Assembly (NCBI RefSeq): GCF_000327385.1
Contig: NW_008707001.1
Span: 51,190 to 115,189 of the forward strand
Direction of reading: 5' to 3'
Source: Lottia gigantea
Taxonomy: Eukaryota > Mollusca > Gastropoda > Lottiidae
DNA: 64,000 bases
The notes under the pieces were generated by a model. It had not been told where the DNA came from, ran no database searches, and worked only from the letters and a program-made list of their open reading frames with translations. The position numbers were made by a program, and so were the translations under genes. Each line of letters opens with the position of its first letter. The first letter of the stretch is position 1. Below, one piece after another: positions 11,417 to 22,633 of the stretch.

Positions 11417-11516
11417 TCCGAGACATTGTTATCTTGATTGAAAGATAAGACGGTGTCCAAGAGACATTGTTATCTTGATTGAAAGATAAGACGGTGTCCG
11501 AGAGACATTGTTATCC
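11417..11516. repeat. 41 bp tandem repeat, about 2.5 units
   Basis: The unit GTGTCCGAGAGACATTGTTA plus TCTTGATTGAAAGATAAGACG is repeated nearly exactly and breaks up after TTATCCCAG. Confidence 0.85.
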
Positions 11517-11796
11517 CAGTAGAAAAGTCAGGATGGTATACTAGGAGTATTGTTATACAGATATAAAGGTGTAAATAAAACTAGATTGTATTTGATTGTT
11601 AAAATACAGATTAACTACCAAATAATTAACTTGTTCATTTTCTACCCTTTTTTATATGTCTGTACATTGTGGTTTTATTATTTTTCTATTGTCCAGAACT
11701 TCAGATATAGAGTAAGAGAGTTGGTTGACCAATGACTGTCAGGTATATCATCTCTTAAACATAACCATAACTCTAAAATATTTCTTCCTTCATCTC

Positions 11797-11890
11797 TTCC
11801 AATCATCTGATTGGTCAATTACTAAAATTGATTTTAAATGTAATTTCATTAACCAATCGTATTACAGTATTTCTTAAATCTAGACTTTAA
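11797..11890. mobile_element. Short foldback-type dispersed repeat
   Basis: ATCTGATTGGTCAATTACTA is followed after about 40 bp by AACCAATCGTATTACAG, a partial inverted copy. Related pairs occur at 14757-14935, 45072-45125 and 50707-50800, with the same following TTTCTTAAA block in several. This fits a small MITE family with CTGATTGGT-containing termini. Confidence 0.5.
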
Positions 11891-12347
11891 CGTAGTTAAG
11901 TTTTCACATTAAGACGACAGGTTTAAATAAAGTTAAATGTGGTATATTAAAAGACCTAATTTACATAAATACCTCAAGTGACATCTGGTGTATAATATTA
12001 GGAATTTCTTGACTAGGGTCGTTAAGTAAACTTCAATTAGTGAGAAAAATAAAACATTATTTCACCATTATTAACACCATCTAAATCCCTGGTCCTCTGG
12101 CCTCTCAGATACTCATGGTGTATTTGCTAGTACCCCTAGCTTGAAACCAGAGATTGAAGTTTTCTGATGTAGGTAGATGAGGAGAATTGGGTTTGGCAGA
12201 CAATTTAAACAGAAAGTAGAAAAAAAATCCCATTGTTGAGAAACCACCGGCACAGAATTACCAAATGTTGTTCAACCTTGTTGAAATATTGAAAATGAAA
12301 AAGAGGCGACATGCAGCACTGACTTGCTCTTGTCACTAAAGGAAATC

Positions 12348-12400
12348 TCCCCCTCCCCTTCTCTTTCTCCCATATCTCCTCCCCCCCTCTTTCCCACTAA
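12348..12400 (+). other. Pyrimidine-rich tract
   Basis: About 50 nearly uninterrupted pyrimidines (CCCCTCCCCTTCTCTTTCTC followed by similar sequence), some 70 bp upstream of the ratchet-like site at 12472. It could bind polypyrimidine-binding splicing factors or be simple-sequence drift. Confidence 0.5.
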
Positions 12401-12448
12401 AGAAAGGTGTATAGCTATATAGTGTACAGTTTAAACAAATATTTAACA

Positions 12449-12480
12449 TTTTCTCTTTTTTTGTTATTTCAGGTAAGACT
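12449..12480 (+). other. Recursive-splicing (ratchet) site candidate
   Basis: A 20-odd nucleotide U-rich tract (TTTTCTCTTTTTTTGTTATT) runs directly into TCAG|GTAAGACTT, so a 3' splice site and a 5' splice site abut at 12472/12473. In Drosophila and vertebrates this zero-length-exon layout lets long introns be removed in steps. The sense matches the candidate first exons. Use in vivo is inferred only. Confidence 0.5.
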
Positions 12481-12817
12481 TGATTAATTTCTAGTTTGAG
12501 ATAGAATGGTTGTGATTGAATTTGATTGGTCGTGCTGATAGTTTACTTTCAAAGGTATTGTGTTTTAAAGCATGTCCCCTTATCAATGAATAGATAGAAT
12601 CATGGATTACTTTACTTGCCATAGTAAAACACGGTAGAAATATATTATAGTTCCAGACAAGTTGAAAAGATAATATTTCACACAATAGTTTTCAGGGACT
12701 GCAGGTTAAAATGACCCTAGTCCATCTATTCTTGCTAACCCAGGGTCCTATTACTACATAAGTTAATATAATACCTTCCTATTTTTCAACCCAGACTGTC
12801 AGTGATGTAGGCTAGAG

Positions 12818-13083
12818 AAGTTATTACTAACTTAGTCTTGACTGCAATAGTCATCTTTCTTGTATCACAAGAGTAAGTAAATGCAGCGATTTGATTGGAT
12901 CGTACGCTAGCGAATACAGCCAATCAGAACCCTGGACAGAAAGTCTCTGAACACAAAACCATACTGTTTACTCTGATTTGCTTTATTCACTGATCCAATC
13001 CAATCGAATCACTACATTCTGTGATACAAGAATGGTGGCTATTGTAGTCAAGTTATTTGGGTACTAAGTTGGTAATAACTTGA
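12818..13083. mobile_element. Foldback MITE, about 266 bp
   Basis: The left arm AAGTTATTACTAACTTAG, GACTGCAATAGTCATCTTTC and TTGTATCACA is mirrored at the right end (GTAATAACTT and upstream). Each arm is at least 65 bp, with an inner part (GATTTGATTGGAT / ATCCAATCCAATCGAATCA) that also pairs. There is no coding capacity, so it would depend on a transposase elsewhere. A half copy lies at 47946-48065. Target-site duplications are not clear. Confidence 0.75.
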
Positions 13084-13090
13084 GATATAA

Positions 13091-13131
13091 CTAGCTGTCC
13101 TGATGAGGATTGTGTATCTGAAACATGTGTC
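13091..13131 (+). ncRNA. Hammerhead-ribozyme-like motif
   Basis: CTGATGAGGATTGTGTATCT followed by GAAAC matches the hammerhead core order CUGAUGA - stem II - GAAA. The putative stem II is GGAU/AUCU with a short loop. The same core recurs at 51207, 53379 and 53494, and in altered form on the minus strand near 59170. In invertebrates such motifs accompany Penelope-like elements and retrozymes. The flanking stem I and stem III are weak here, so activity is doubtful. Confidence 0.4.
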
Positions 13132-13552
13132 AAAAGTATGAGCTGAGCTCTAGTAAATTTATAATATATATAAGTTTATTTATACAGACTTTATCTATAT
13201 CATTGTGTTTTACCCCCAGATATATAAAATAACCCAGTCAGCTGTGGGGTAGATTGATAGTAATGTCATTATATTTTGACAATGAGGATATATTTTACTG
13301 GAATTTCACAAAAATCTCATAAATTTGTGACATTTTCATCAGAATCTACTTATTCTGTACAATCCTTAAATTTTTATCTAATATTTTGTGAGGTTTTTAA
13401 TGTTTTAAAATTAAAGTCACTGTTCTGTGTAGATGTTATGTGAATTGGTTGGTGGTCTGGGAATGTAAATCATGTCAGCCTCTTTATCGATTCTTCCCAT
13501 TGACTTATTATATCAGACTATTTGGAATCATTGCTTGGAATTCTGTTACTGC

Positions 13553-13813
13553 TTAAAGGAAAAGATGCTTCATTTTGAGGGGTTAATTTGAGTCTTGAGT
13601 ATATGTAAATAGTCTTCAGAAGTACTAGAAATGTCGATTAATTCCTTAAAAATACTTCAAACTAGGAATTTCTTTTCCTATTTCTATAGATGGCTTTTAT
13701 ATGTTACTGTTGAAAGTGAGCTGTGAACACTATTACTGATTAGATCAGCTAAAAAATTCAGTTTCTGAGACTAAGGTATGATCGTTAAAAAAACAGTGCA
13801 TCTTTCCCTTTAA
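13553..13813 (+). mobile_element. TTAA-flanked MITE, complete copy
   Basis: The element runs from TTAAAGGAAAAGATGC to GCATCTTTCCCTTTAA, giving perfect short terminal inverted repeats inside TTAA. Internally it is collinear with 27777-28118 (TTGAGTATATGTAAATAG, ATTTCTATAGATG, GTGAGCTGTGA, GTTTCTGAGACTAA). TTAA target sites are typical of piggyBac-type transposases. Family placement is by that feature only. Confidence 0.75.
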
Positions 13814-13843
13814 CATTAAATTCTTGTCAACATTCTATTAAAG

Positions 13844-14071
13844 CAGTGGTTCCCAACCTTTCTCATTCTTCACCCCCCCTAGAGCAATCACCTTGACCTT
13901 TCACACCCCAAACATTTGTTTCATCAACATTTCCAGCATGTGATGATGTGAGGTGCTTTCTCCATTCAAACAAATTCTTCTTCTACACCAGTTGGCCATA
14001 CCCCTGACACCCTAGTCCCACACCCCTGACACCCTAGTCCCACACCCCTAGGTTGGGAACCGGGGCACTAG
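13844..14071. mobile_element. hAT-type MITE
   Basis: The left end CAGTGGTTCCCAACCTTTCT is mirrored by GGTTGGGAACCGGGGCACTA at the right. CAGTGGTTCCCAACC-type ends are typical of hAT superfamily non-autonomous elements. Inside, a 22 bp CACCCCTGACACCCTAGTCC unit is duplicated at about 14003-14050. A convincing 8 bp target duplication is not visible. It lies only 30 bp after the TTAA MITE. Confidence 0.7.
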
Positions 14072-15690
14072 TGTGTCATCTGACATTGTACTGATTGCCC
14101 CAGATTTTTAACTGTCTACTGAATTACAATTTAGACATTTTGAACTCTGAATAATATCACTTATACCTTGTCATAGTTACACAATGATACTAGCTGTAAT
14201 AATCATAAACAACTAAATACTGTTAGATATTGTCTACCATTCTCATCATCTCTTACCAAGTTTTCAAGTGTTATTCTTCATTTACTTACAACTTATAAGT
14301 TGAGACATGTAAAACAAGAATGATGTTAAATCACTCATTTATAGACTGTAATTAATTGATCTGTAGAGAATATTTTTATTTCAGTCATTTCTACACTTGT
14401 CATAGTTTCTAACAAAATTTAGAAGTGTTATTCTGTTTTTAAATACAATGTCATGACATAATTTGACAAATCACAGGTCAAGGGTGGCTACACGCTTAAT
14501 TTTTGAAAACAGAACCTGAAACATGTTGTTACTCAGAGCTTCACTAGAGCAAAAAAATACCATTTCTATTATTATCTTATCTATAATACACACTTGACAT
14601 GGTTCAGTTACTTTCAATTTTCTCTTCTTCAATTTTTACTGCTCATTTTGCCGTTTGATTGATTGGCTTCTTCTAGTCATTGCTACTTGTCATAACATTG
14701 TCCTTTAATCCATACCTCTTATCAATGGGACAGTTGTTCACTTTATCCAAATAGTTTTGAATGAGAGACAATGAATCTGAACCAATCAAAATCACCTTTT
14801 TATTTCAATCTTTTACATTCATATTTACAAAACAAGCTGTACTTGATTAAAATCTCTCTTCAACTCTGTTGAAATTAATTTTATTATCCAATCAGATTAT
14901 CATATTTCTTAAAATTTAAACTTTTAACTTATTTCAGAGAAATTCAGACCATGAACTGACTTTCAACAAGGCATATTGTATCAGATTTATTATATTGTCA
15001 CATTGGTCTTGACAAATCATGGATTAAATCTCCTTTGCTTAATTTATTGTCATGGCCGATGTTTCTGTGTATTCACCAATCTTTATGTTGCCCTGAGCCC
15101 ATTAATTTAATCCCTGGCCAATTTATGGAGTCGGAATCCGTCTTGGGGACATTTTAGTTGCCCAGGGCTTGTCATAATTTAATGTAATTTGACTATGATA
15201 TAGTCTCTCATTGAGTTTCCATGTTCTGTAAATATTCTAAATGCCTGGAGCTCATTAGTCTATTTTCTTGACCAATGTTTATGTTGAAACAATGACATAT
15301 AGTTCTTATGATTAGTTTATAGCCTCATTATCATTCAATTCACTTTAAGATATTTTTGTTTTTGAAACTTGGTAGAAATTTATGATGAAATGATATGTTA
15401 TAATTTATAACAATATGATATTATGAAGAAATATTATTGTAGATTATTGATAAATATATTGATCTGTGTAGAAAATCAATCAGTGTATTGATTGTAGTAT
15501 TGATCTGTGATGTTCTAGTTTCTACTCTACTATCATACAGGTTGATACATACTCTCTGTCTGTTATTAATATTCCTAGTTATATTATCAGGAAGAACTGG
15601 TACCCAGACTGGTGCTGACTTGATAATTCCATGAATCAATACATCAAAAAACGGCATGTCACAGCATAAAATTAGTCCTGCATTCAGCAG
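14072..15690. other. Unique intron-like spacer
   Basis: No supported gene. Contains the CCAATCA-type inverted pair at 14757-14935 and a locally less AT-rich part at 15040-15180. A minus-strand frame at 15421-15657 lacks any recognisable domain. Confidence 0.5.
14757..14935. mobile_element. Foldback-type dispersed repeat
   Basis: GAATCTGAACCAATCAAAAT near 14770 is mirrored by ATTATCCAATCAGATTATCA around 14890-14905, followed by TTTCTTAAAATTTAAAC as in the copy at 11797-11890. Same family as 45072 and 50707. Confidence 0.45.
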
Positions 15691-15691
15691 C

Positions 15692-16035
15692 TAGGGTATA
15701 CTTACTCTTCTAGACACCTGATACCACTTTTCATTATGAAATACTTACTCACTTATGATAGATATACTTCATTAAATTTGTTGTGCCAGTCAGGGTATAT
15801 TTACTCTTCTAGACACCTGATACCACTTTTCATTATGAAATACTTACTCACTTATGATAGATATACTTCATTAAATTTGTTGTGCCAGTCAGGGTATATT
15901 TACTCTTCTAGACACCTGATACCACTTTTCATTATGAAATACTTACTCACTTATGATAGATATACTTCATTAAATTTGTTGTGCCAGTCAGGGTATACTT
16001 ACTCATTTTCATTATAAAATACTTACTCATATATA
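15692..16035. repeat. 99 bp tandem repeat, about 3.5 units
   Basis: The anchor AGGGTATAYTTACTCTTCTA occurs at 15693, 15792 and 15891, and in altered form at 15990, giving a 99 bp period. Because 99 is a multiple of three, a 93-codon frame (15736-16017) stays open and is repetitive. It is not a gene. The TTACTCTTCTAGACACCTGA part resembles the dispersed element at 19743 and 49985, from which the array probably derives. Confidence 0.9.
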
Positions 16036-17091
16036 ATTGATATACTTCCTCATGTAAAAAGTTCTGATTGGCTGCTACCAATATATTGCCAAACTGTTAT
16101 TTATTTATTTTATATTATATTGTTTCTTCTGAAAGAGTCATGTCATATCAATATCCCTGAGTTCAATAAGTAAAATGTTCTGAAGAGAAGAAAAAACCTT
16201 TTGTAAAAACAGTTTGAATAAAAACGAACAACTGAACAAACGTGACAGGATTTGTATTGTGAATTACCTACAAAATATGACTTGGAAAATTTAAAAAAAT
16301 CATGCACCAACTTTTACAATTATTGTAAACTACAAAGTATTTTTATCGAATACCCTAGTAGAAAGCTGACAATACATATATTAATAATGAAAATAAATTA
16401 ATAATTTTATTCTCTGATGACGACATGCCAATAAAACACACCTGTTCAAACTTAACGAGTTTTCTCACCTGACAAAAAAATCAATTTTTCGTCTGATATT
16501 TGAAATTTAACTATTATTAGAAGAAAACGTGTCAAATTGTTAAAATTATATTATTATATTGATTAAATTTAACAATTACTTTAAAACTTCGAACTTTACT
16601 TTCCTCAAATTAACAAGGTTTTATTTGTTCTTAATTACGTCATCATTTTCATTTTCTCTTGCCATTACATCAGATAATAACACGTGTATATTGTATTGAA
16701 ACGTTATGTGCCTAAAGGTATTAAAGAAATGTGTTATATTCCATAATATTGTCTTGTGTTTTGTTATATTTCATCAAAAGAGTTAAGTGAGGAAACTGGG
16801 GCATAAACATTAATAATTCATATTTCTATTGATAATTTAGGAGGATACATGTTATTTATTTAATTGTAATAAATGTAATAGATGATGAAAAAATTGTATA
16901 AATTAGTTCACAACAAAAACAGCCATAATAAAACAGATTAAGGATGATAACAATAACATTACGGAATTGTTAACAAAAACATTAAACCCAGTCATACAAA
17001 CAAACTAAAATTTAAACAACAAAATACTCAGGATGGATTAGGGAGGCAGAATTCCTTTTTAATATCAGTGGACAATCCGCTGAGTCGTCTT
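16036..17091. other. AT-rich unique spacer
   Basis: No array or supported frame. The part 16420-16720 is less repetitive, with ACGTCATC, a CACGTG E-box at about 16681 and AATAAAACACACCTG. It could be regulatory but nothing decisive is visible. Confidence 0.45.
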
Positions 17092-17706
17092 GCTAGACAG
17101 TGACTGAGAAAGACAGTGACCGAGAGAGACAGTGACCGAGAGAGACAGTGATTGAAAAAGACAGTGACTGAGAAAGACAGTGATTGAGAAAGACAGTGAC
17201 TGAGAGAGACAGTGATTGAAAAAGACAGTGACTGAGAAAGACAGTGACTGAGAGAGACAGTGATTGAAAAAGACAGTGACTGAGAAAGAACAGTGACTGA
17301 GAGAGACAGTGATTGAAAAAGACAGTGACTGAGAAATAACAGTGACTGAGAGAGACAGTTACTGAGAAAGACAGTGACTGAGAAAGGCAGTGACTGAGAA
17401 AGGCAGTTACTGAGAAAGACAGTGACTGAGAGAGACAGTGATTGAAAAAGACAGTGACCGAGAGAGACAGTGACTGAGAGAGACAGTGATTGAAAAAGAC
17501 AGTGACTGAGAAAGACAGTGACTGAGAGAGACAGTGACTGAGAGAGACAGTGATTGAAAAAGACAGTGACTGAGAGAGACAGTGATTGAAAAAGACAGTG
17601 ACTGAGAAAGACAGTGACTGAGAGAGACAGTGATTGAAAAAGACAGTGACCGAGAGAGACAGTGACTGAGAGAGACAGTGATTGAAAAAGTCAATGACTG
17701 AGAAAG
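17092..17706. repeat. 16 bp minisatellite, about 38 units
   Basis: The unit is GACAGTGACTGAGAAA, with variants GACAGTGATTGAAAAA and GACAGTGACCGAGAGA. Units alternate into 32 and 48 bp higher-order groups. Two minus-strand frames (218 and 95 codons, rich in LSQSLSFSVTV) are the array translated and carry no evidence of expression. Confidence 0.96.
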
Positions 17707-18063
17707 TCGGTAATCTACGAGACTTGAATGGTAAACAAATCAAAAGCATAAAAGCATAAAAAGATACACAGGGTTAAACCTTCAAACCAGTTTTAACGGA
17801 GAACTATTGCAAGACGTTAACATATAAACTGGAAAACAACTTACAAAACAGAAAGACGTAATTTAAGTTTAACTTACGTATATTGTCACACATTTATTTT
17901 TAAATCTGCAAAAACTTACACCTCAATCTCTATAAAAATGATGAAAATATCAAAAGTTATATTTAGCTGTCAAATAAAAGTTATAATTCAGATATCATCC
18001 ATCAGTCAAACATAATGTTTTATTTTAACTGTAATGCACGGTTGGTGGATATTACACCCTCAA

Positions 18064-18355
18064 CGAAAAAAAACATAAACACACAAACATACAAACATAT
18101 AAACACACAAACACACAAACATACAAACATACAAACACACAAACACACAAACATACAAACACACAAACATACAAACATACAAACACACAAACACACATAC
18201 AAACACACAAACATACAAACACACAAACATACAAACACACAAACATACAAACACACAAACACACAAACACACAAACACACAAACATACAAACATACAAAC
18301 ACACATACAAACACACAAACACACAAACATACAAACATATAAACACACAAACATA
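18064..18355. repeat. ACAAACAY microsatellite
   Basis: About 290 bp of ACAAACAC and ACAAACAT octamers with occasional 4 bp insertions. It stays open in several frames of both strands, producing four artefactual frames. Confidence 0.97.
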
Positions 18356-19160
18356 GAGAATAATAACTGCTTTATTTAAACGTATGTTCCGGTTTTTTTT
18401 TGTAAAATGTTTTCATTTCAGTTGTAAATTATACCTGAAAATATTTCTAAAGTATGTTATTTATATCTGTGTATCTACTTGATCAAACTGAATTTGTTTT
18501 AAAAGGGTTCATTAAAAACAGAGTACTAATTGTTAATTAAGCAGTTTGACCTAGTTTTGGTTTTAGGTTTTATAATGGCTCGTTATTATTAGTTAAAACC
18601 TATAAAATACGTAGGAGACATATTTCTCTTCAATCAGGCGTTTATTTAACTCTGTACAGTGGTTTTCAAATAGCTTCCAGAAAGCATGAAGAACTTATAA
18701 ACCTTACGTAATGTTTTTAAATATTTTTGGCTTTAGAAAATCAACAACTGGATGGTTTCATTTAAAGGGACACGTTTTCCCTCATTGCACCCTGCATGGT
18801 GTTGCACGTCTTCATTAGGAGACATCTTTATCAAGATAGTAGTGAATAGAACTAAGAGTTTTATGTGATGTTGGTAATACCTTGCTGTGTGTTATGAAGG
18901 AATTTCTACCAGAAGAGACACATCTGTCCTCTGATCATACATTTCTGTTGTCAGTAAATTTCTCTATTTGAGTATTTCAATCTTGTAGACAAATTTAATA
19001 TAATATTCAGTAATAATTGAGTAAATAATAATACAAACAGGTAAAGTGGTCAATATTTATGATGACCTGACAAGTAGAATGTCAGAACGCCACATGTTGG
19101 TATTGACTAATGATTTGATCAATCTTACAGTATCGTCTACCTTGTTAAATTTTACTCTAT
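18356..19160. other. Intron-like spacer with SINE fragment
   Basis: Contains a short copy of the SINE-like family at 18775-18835 (TTTCCCTCATTGCACCCTGC then ATGGTGTTGCACGTCTTCAT). Otherwise unique and without supported genes. Confidence 0.55.
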
Positions 19161-19491
19161 TCACTAGTCACTAATTCAGACAGGTAGTCACTATTCACTA
19201 GTCCAGACAGGTAGTCACTATTCACTAATTCAGACAGGTAGTCACTATTTACTAGTCCAGACAGGTAGTCACTATTCACTAATCCAGACAGGTAGTCACT
19301 ATTCACTAATTCAGACAGGTAGTCACTAATCACTAATTCAGAAAGGTAGTCACTATTCACTAATTCAGACAGGTAGTCACTATTCACTAATTCAGACAGG
19401 TAGTCTCTATTCACTAATTCAGACAGGTAGTCACTATTCACTAATCCAGACAGGTAGTCACTATTCACTAATCCAGACAGGTAGTCACCAT
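19160..19491. repeat. 27 bp minisatellite, about 12 units
   Basis: The unit is CACTAATTCAGACAGGTAGT followed by CACTATT, with AATTCAG/AATCCAG/AGTCCAG variants. The length is a multiple of three, so the minus strand reads as repeated NSDYLSELV. There is no initiation or splice context to support a protein. Confidence 0.95.
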
Positions 19492-19737
19492 ACCTGTATA
19501 ATATACTATATAATTTGATTGATTACATCAGGAACAATATTTTATATTTTATAGAGTATATTTCATGTATGGTTTTTAGATTTAGTTGGTTATAAAATTA
19601 GATTAATCATCAGTATTCTGATAGAAATTTTCTCACTTTATTATTATGGTCAGTGGCAATAATTTAATAGCTGAAGTGTGGAGAGAAAGAGGGCAAGAAT
19701 TTTATTTGTAGACCTATATAAAAGTGACGGGTGTCAC

Positions 19738-19882
19738 GCGAAGCAGGCCATGCTTACTCTATTCTAAACACCTGATGGTACTTGTCTTTGAAGGAGTCTA
19801 CTACTATAAAACTTTTACTCTTGATTTTGTCATGCTTTGGTTGAGATTTTGATTAATAGAATTGTCTTGCTATTTAAATAAT
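19738..19882 (+). mobile_element. Dispersed non-autonomous element A, copy 1
   Basis: Collinear with 49983-50118: CATGCTTACTCT, AACACCTGATGGTACTT, TTTGAAGGAGTCTACTACTA, CTTGATTTTG, GAGATTTTGATTAATAGAAT and TTGTCTTGCT. It is about 140 bp with no coding content. Fragments also occur at 40665-40690, in the 99 bp array at 15692 and, reversed, near 57425-57480. Confidence 0.7.
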
Positions 19883-20159
19883 TTATACAGGTGAATATTA
19901 AAAGATTTGGAAGTTTGAGATATAGATATGGTAATAAAGAGTCATGTATTTAAATAGAGACAAAACCAACCAGAGAGTTACCAGAGCTTTATCGATTTCT
20001 TTCTGTTATAGATTGATATTTTATTCTAATATCTGACTAGACAGAGTCAATATCTCTACGTCAGGTAGAATTTATATAGCTATATGCCAGATAAATTGAT
20101 TATTATAGGATTTTTACCTGGGATAATCTCAACAGAACACCTGATGTCATTCTGTAACT

Positions 20160-20570
20160 GTGGATTATAAGAGTGATATACTAGTTATTGTACAACAATG
20201 TGTTACTATAGATAACAGGTGCTTGTTGTATTGTCTAAATTGTTATCTAAATATTGTACTTATTGGCTTGTTGTAAATTACTAGTCTCAGAAAGTCTGGA
20301 TATAATACTACTATACTAGTTGTTGTACAACAATGTGTTACTGTAGATAACAGGTGCTTGTTGTATTGGACTGAGTCTATATTGTTATCTAATTATTGTA
20401 CTTATTGGCTTGTTGTAAATTACTAGTCTCAGAAAGTCTGGATATAATACTACTATACTAGTTGTTGTACAACAATGTGTTACTGTAGATAACAGGTGCT
20501 TGTTGTATTGGACTGAGTCTATATTGTTATCTAATTATTGTACTTATTGGTTTGTTGTAAATAACTAGCC
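20160..20570. repeat. 142 bp tandem repeat, 3 units
   Basis: ACTAGTTGTTGTACAACAAT, CAGGTGCTTGTTGTATTG, GTACTTATTGGCTTGTTGTA and CTCAGAAAGTCTGGATATAA recur in the same order three times, at about 20172, 20314 and 20457. Units are over 90% alike by eye. TTGTTGTACAACAA inside each unit is itself palindromic. Confidence 0.9.
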
Positions 20571-22603
20571 TAGAGTTAAGGTTTAATTAAATCCAGTGAT
20601 GTCTTGTGTGAAATGCCAGTGTCATGTCATCAAGTTGGACAAGTGGTAGATAGCCTGGAGGTGAAGAAGTTTTAAGCTATAATTGATATCACAGTCAGAC
20701 TATTGTCTTGTCAACAATTAGACCATATTTTAATTTTCTGAAAGATTAGTTTAAATTAGGTTGATATCTTATATCATTGACTATTCTAACTGACTTGACA
20801 AAATCTTGACAAAATCTCATGTTATACTGTTGATATGTTCTTTATGAAATTTAAAATCTATCTGTATTTGGGGTAAAAGACTAGAGCTCTGTGTAAGGCA
20901 AACTTATGTTCTATTCTTAGTCTTGGGTTTAGTTTCAAACTTCAGAATTAGATCAAGTCATGTTGTTGTTAACTTACACAGACCAAGATATCAGAAAGTT
21001 AATTAAAAAACTTAATTAACAATATTGATAAGATAGTGGACAGAAGACTGTAGAAAACTAGAACTTGTTATAACCTACAGTCTCGTTTAAAACTGAACTT
21101 TCTAGGTTGTACTAGATTACACGAACCCAGTTAGTTCAGAGTTAATTAGAACTATAATAAAACAGTGTGGACAAATAAAACTTGACTTAATAAAGGTCAC
21201 TCTCTCTATGTTGGTACCAGACTGGACCTATTTTTGAGTCGCTGATTTGCTAACAGAGATTTTAGTGAAACCATTGATATACTTAGTAGAGGAATAACTG
21301 TTGGTTAACAGGACCTTGTTTTGATTTACTGACAGTCGATTTACAACTAGAAAATAATTAATACCATGAACATAGACAGAAAATTCTGATTACCAGATAC
21401 AATATTTATCTCAGAAAGTAGTCTAGGTCTTAAATAGAATATATTCTAATCTAGGACTTGACATTAGAATAAAAAGCTGCAACACATCTGTTGAAGTTTG
21501 AGCTAGCATGGAATTGCTGAATTTTGACTTTATTAAAAGTTATAAGGTCTGTGATTTGTTATTACTACAACAAGTCTGCTGAATCTCCTTGGTCTAAGAA
21601 TTTAATTTGTTCATTGCCATCATTCATTAAACCATACATAAATAATGTGGATACAGTTTAATGTAAAGGCCAGTGTTGGTTGAAGCTTGAGTTCACTGGA
21701 CTATAATTAAAATATCACTGTTGAAACATACATAATAATACTTATATTATTAATACAGTACATTTTAGATAGAGATACCAGTTTTAAATTGTGTTATTAT
21801 TTTTTTTTAAAAGTCATCAACATTGCCTCTTGGACTTGAATTAAAACAGTAATGAATCATTGTGGACACAGTGAAGTTTAAAAGGCCAGTGTTCTGTTTG
21901 GAGTTATTTATAGACTAGTTGACAGCTGAAGCTGAGCTGTTTCACCTATTGGATACTGAACATAGCTGACCTAGTTTACCTGGAGAGTTAATAACATTTT
22001 ATATCTTAGTGTTTGTTTTTAGTCCTAACTGACACAGGACATAGGACTTACTTGTTGTTCTCTTACAAATATCTCTACATTTTACAGTTTTCTCAGAATT
22101 TCTACATCAGAGAAGGAGGTATTTTCTAGTTTATTTTACCCAGTGTTTTAGATTGTGGTTGTATTTTAAATAGGATAGATTATACAGAGACTGAACTATT
22201 GTGTTTGTTAATAGACATTGTACAGTTTTTACTGGATATTGTTTTCAACTTCTATTTAAGGAAAGAAAAATTAACCCTTGTATTTTGGATCTATAGGGAG
22301 TGTTAACCCTGGATTGGATTAAGGTTTGGCTTTTCCTTGTTTACTTGGGATTAAGAGAAATTTTATCTTCGGATTTAGACCAAAAAGAGCTTTAAACTCT
22401 GGATATCGGTTAATGGATAATAATAAATTTACTGGAGAATACTATTTCCATTGAGAATTTTGGACAAATTTTGTGTGAATTCTTGTTTAAAATAATAAGT
22501 TTTGATAATTTGGATGTGAGAGATCTAACAGTGATAAAATCTATGTGTGTATAAAATTGGATATAATAATTGTTAGATTGGAAACGTTAAAATTGCCACC
22601 AGG
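20571..22603. other. AT-rich spacer and likely 5' UTR of the 22604 exon
   Basis: A 2 kb stretch without repeats or open frames. The last few hundred bases may be 5' untranslated sequence or promoter for the candidate first exon at 22604. No TATA or initiator element is clear enough to call. Confidence 0.4.
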
Positions 22604-22633
22604 ATGATTTTAACGGCACCCATGTATGCCTCG
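22604..22633 (+). CDS. Probable alternative first coding exon (10 codons)
   Basis: ATG in strong context (GCCACCAGG before ATG, A at -3) encodes MILTAPMYAS and ends at TCG|GTAAGT, a consensus donor, in phase 0. Codons are richer in GC (ACG GCA CCC, GCC TCG) than the surrounding DNA. The rest of the protein is not in the window, so function cannot be assigned. Genes such as NFI, ROR, CELF and ELAV-like factors use short alternative N-terminal exons of this type, but nothing here identifies one. The upstream ratchet-like site at 12472 and several other mini-exons share its strand. Confidence 0.5.

Noticed and set aside
17093-17749. 218-codon serine/leucine-rich minus-strand frame
   Set aside because: Pure translation of the 16 bp minisatellite; no start context, signal or domain evidence.
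18015-18356. Four overlapping frames on both strands over the ACAAACAY repeat
   Set aside because: A stop-free microsatellite stays open in several frames by composition.
19157-19468. 103-codon frame of NSDYLSELV repeats
   Set aside because: 27 bp units keep the frame open; no other support.
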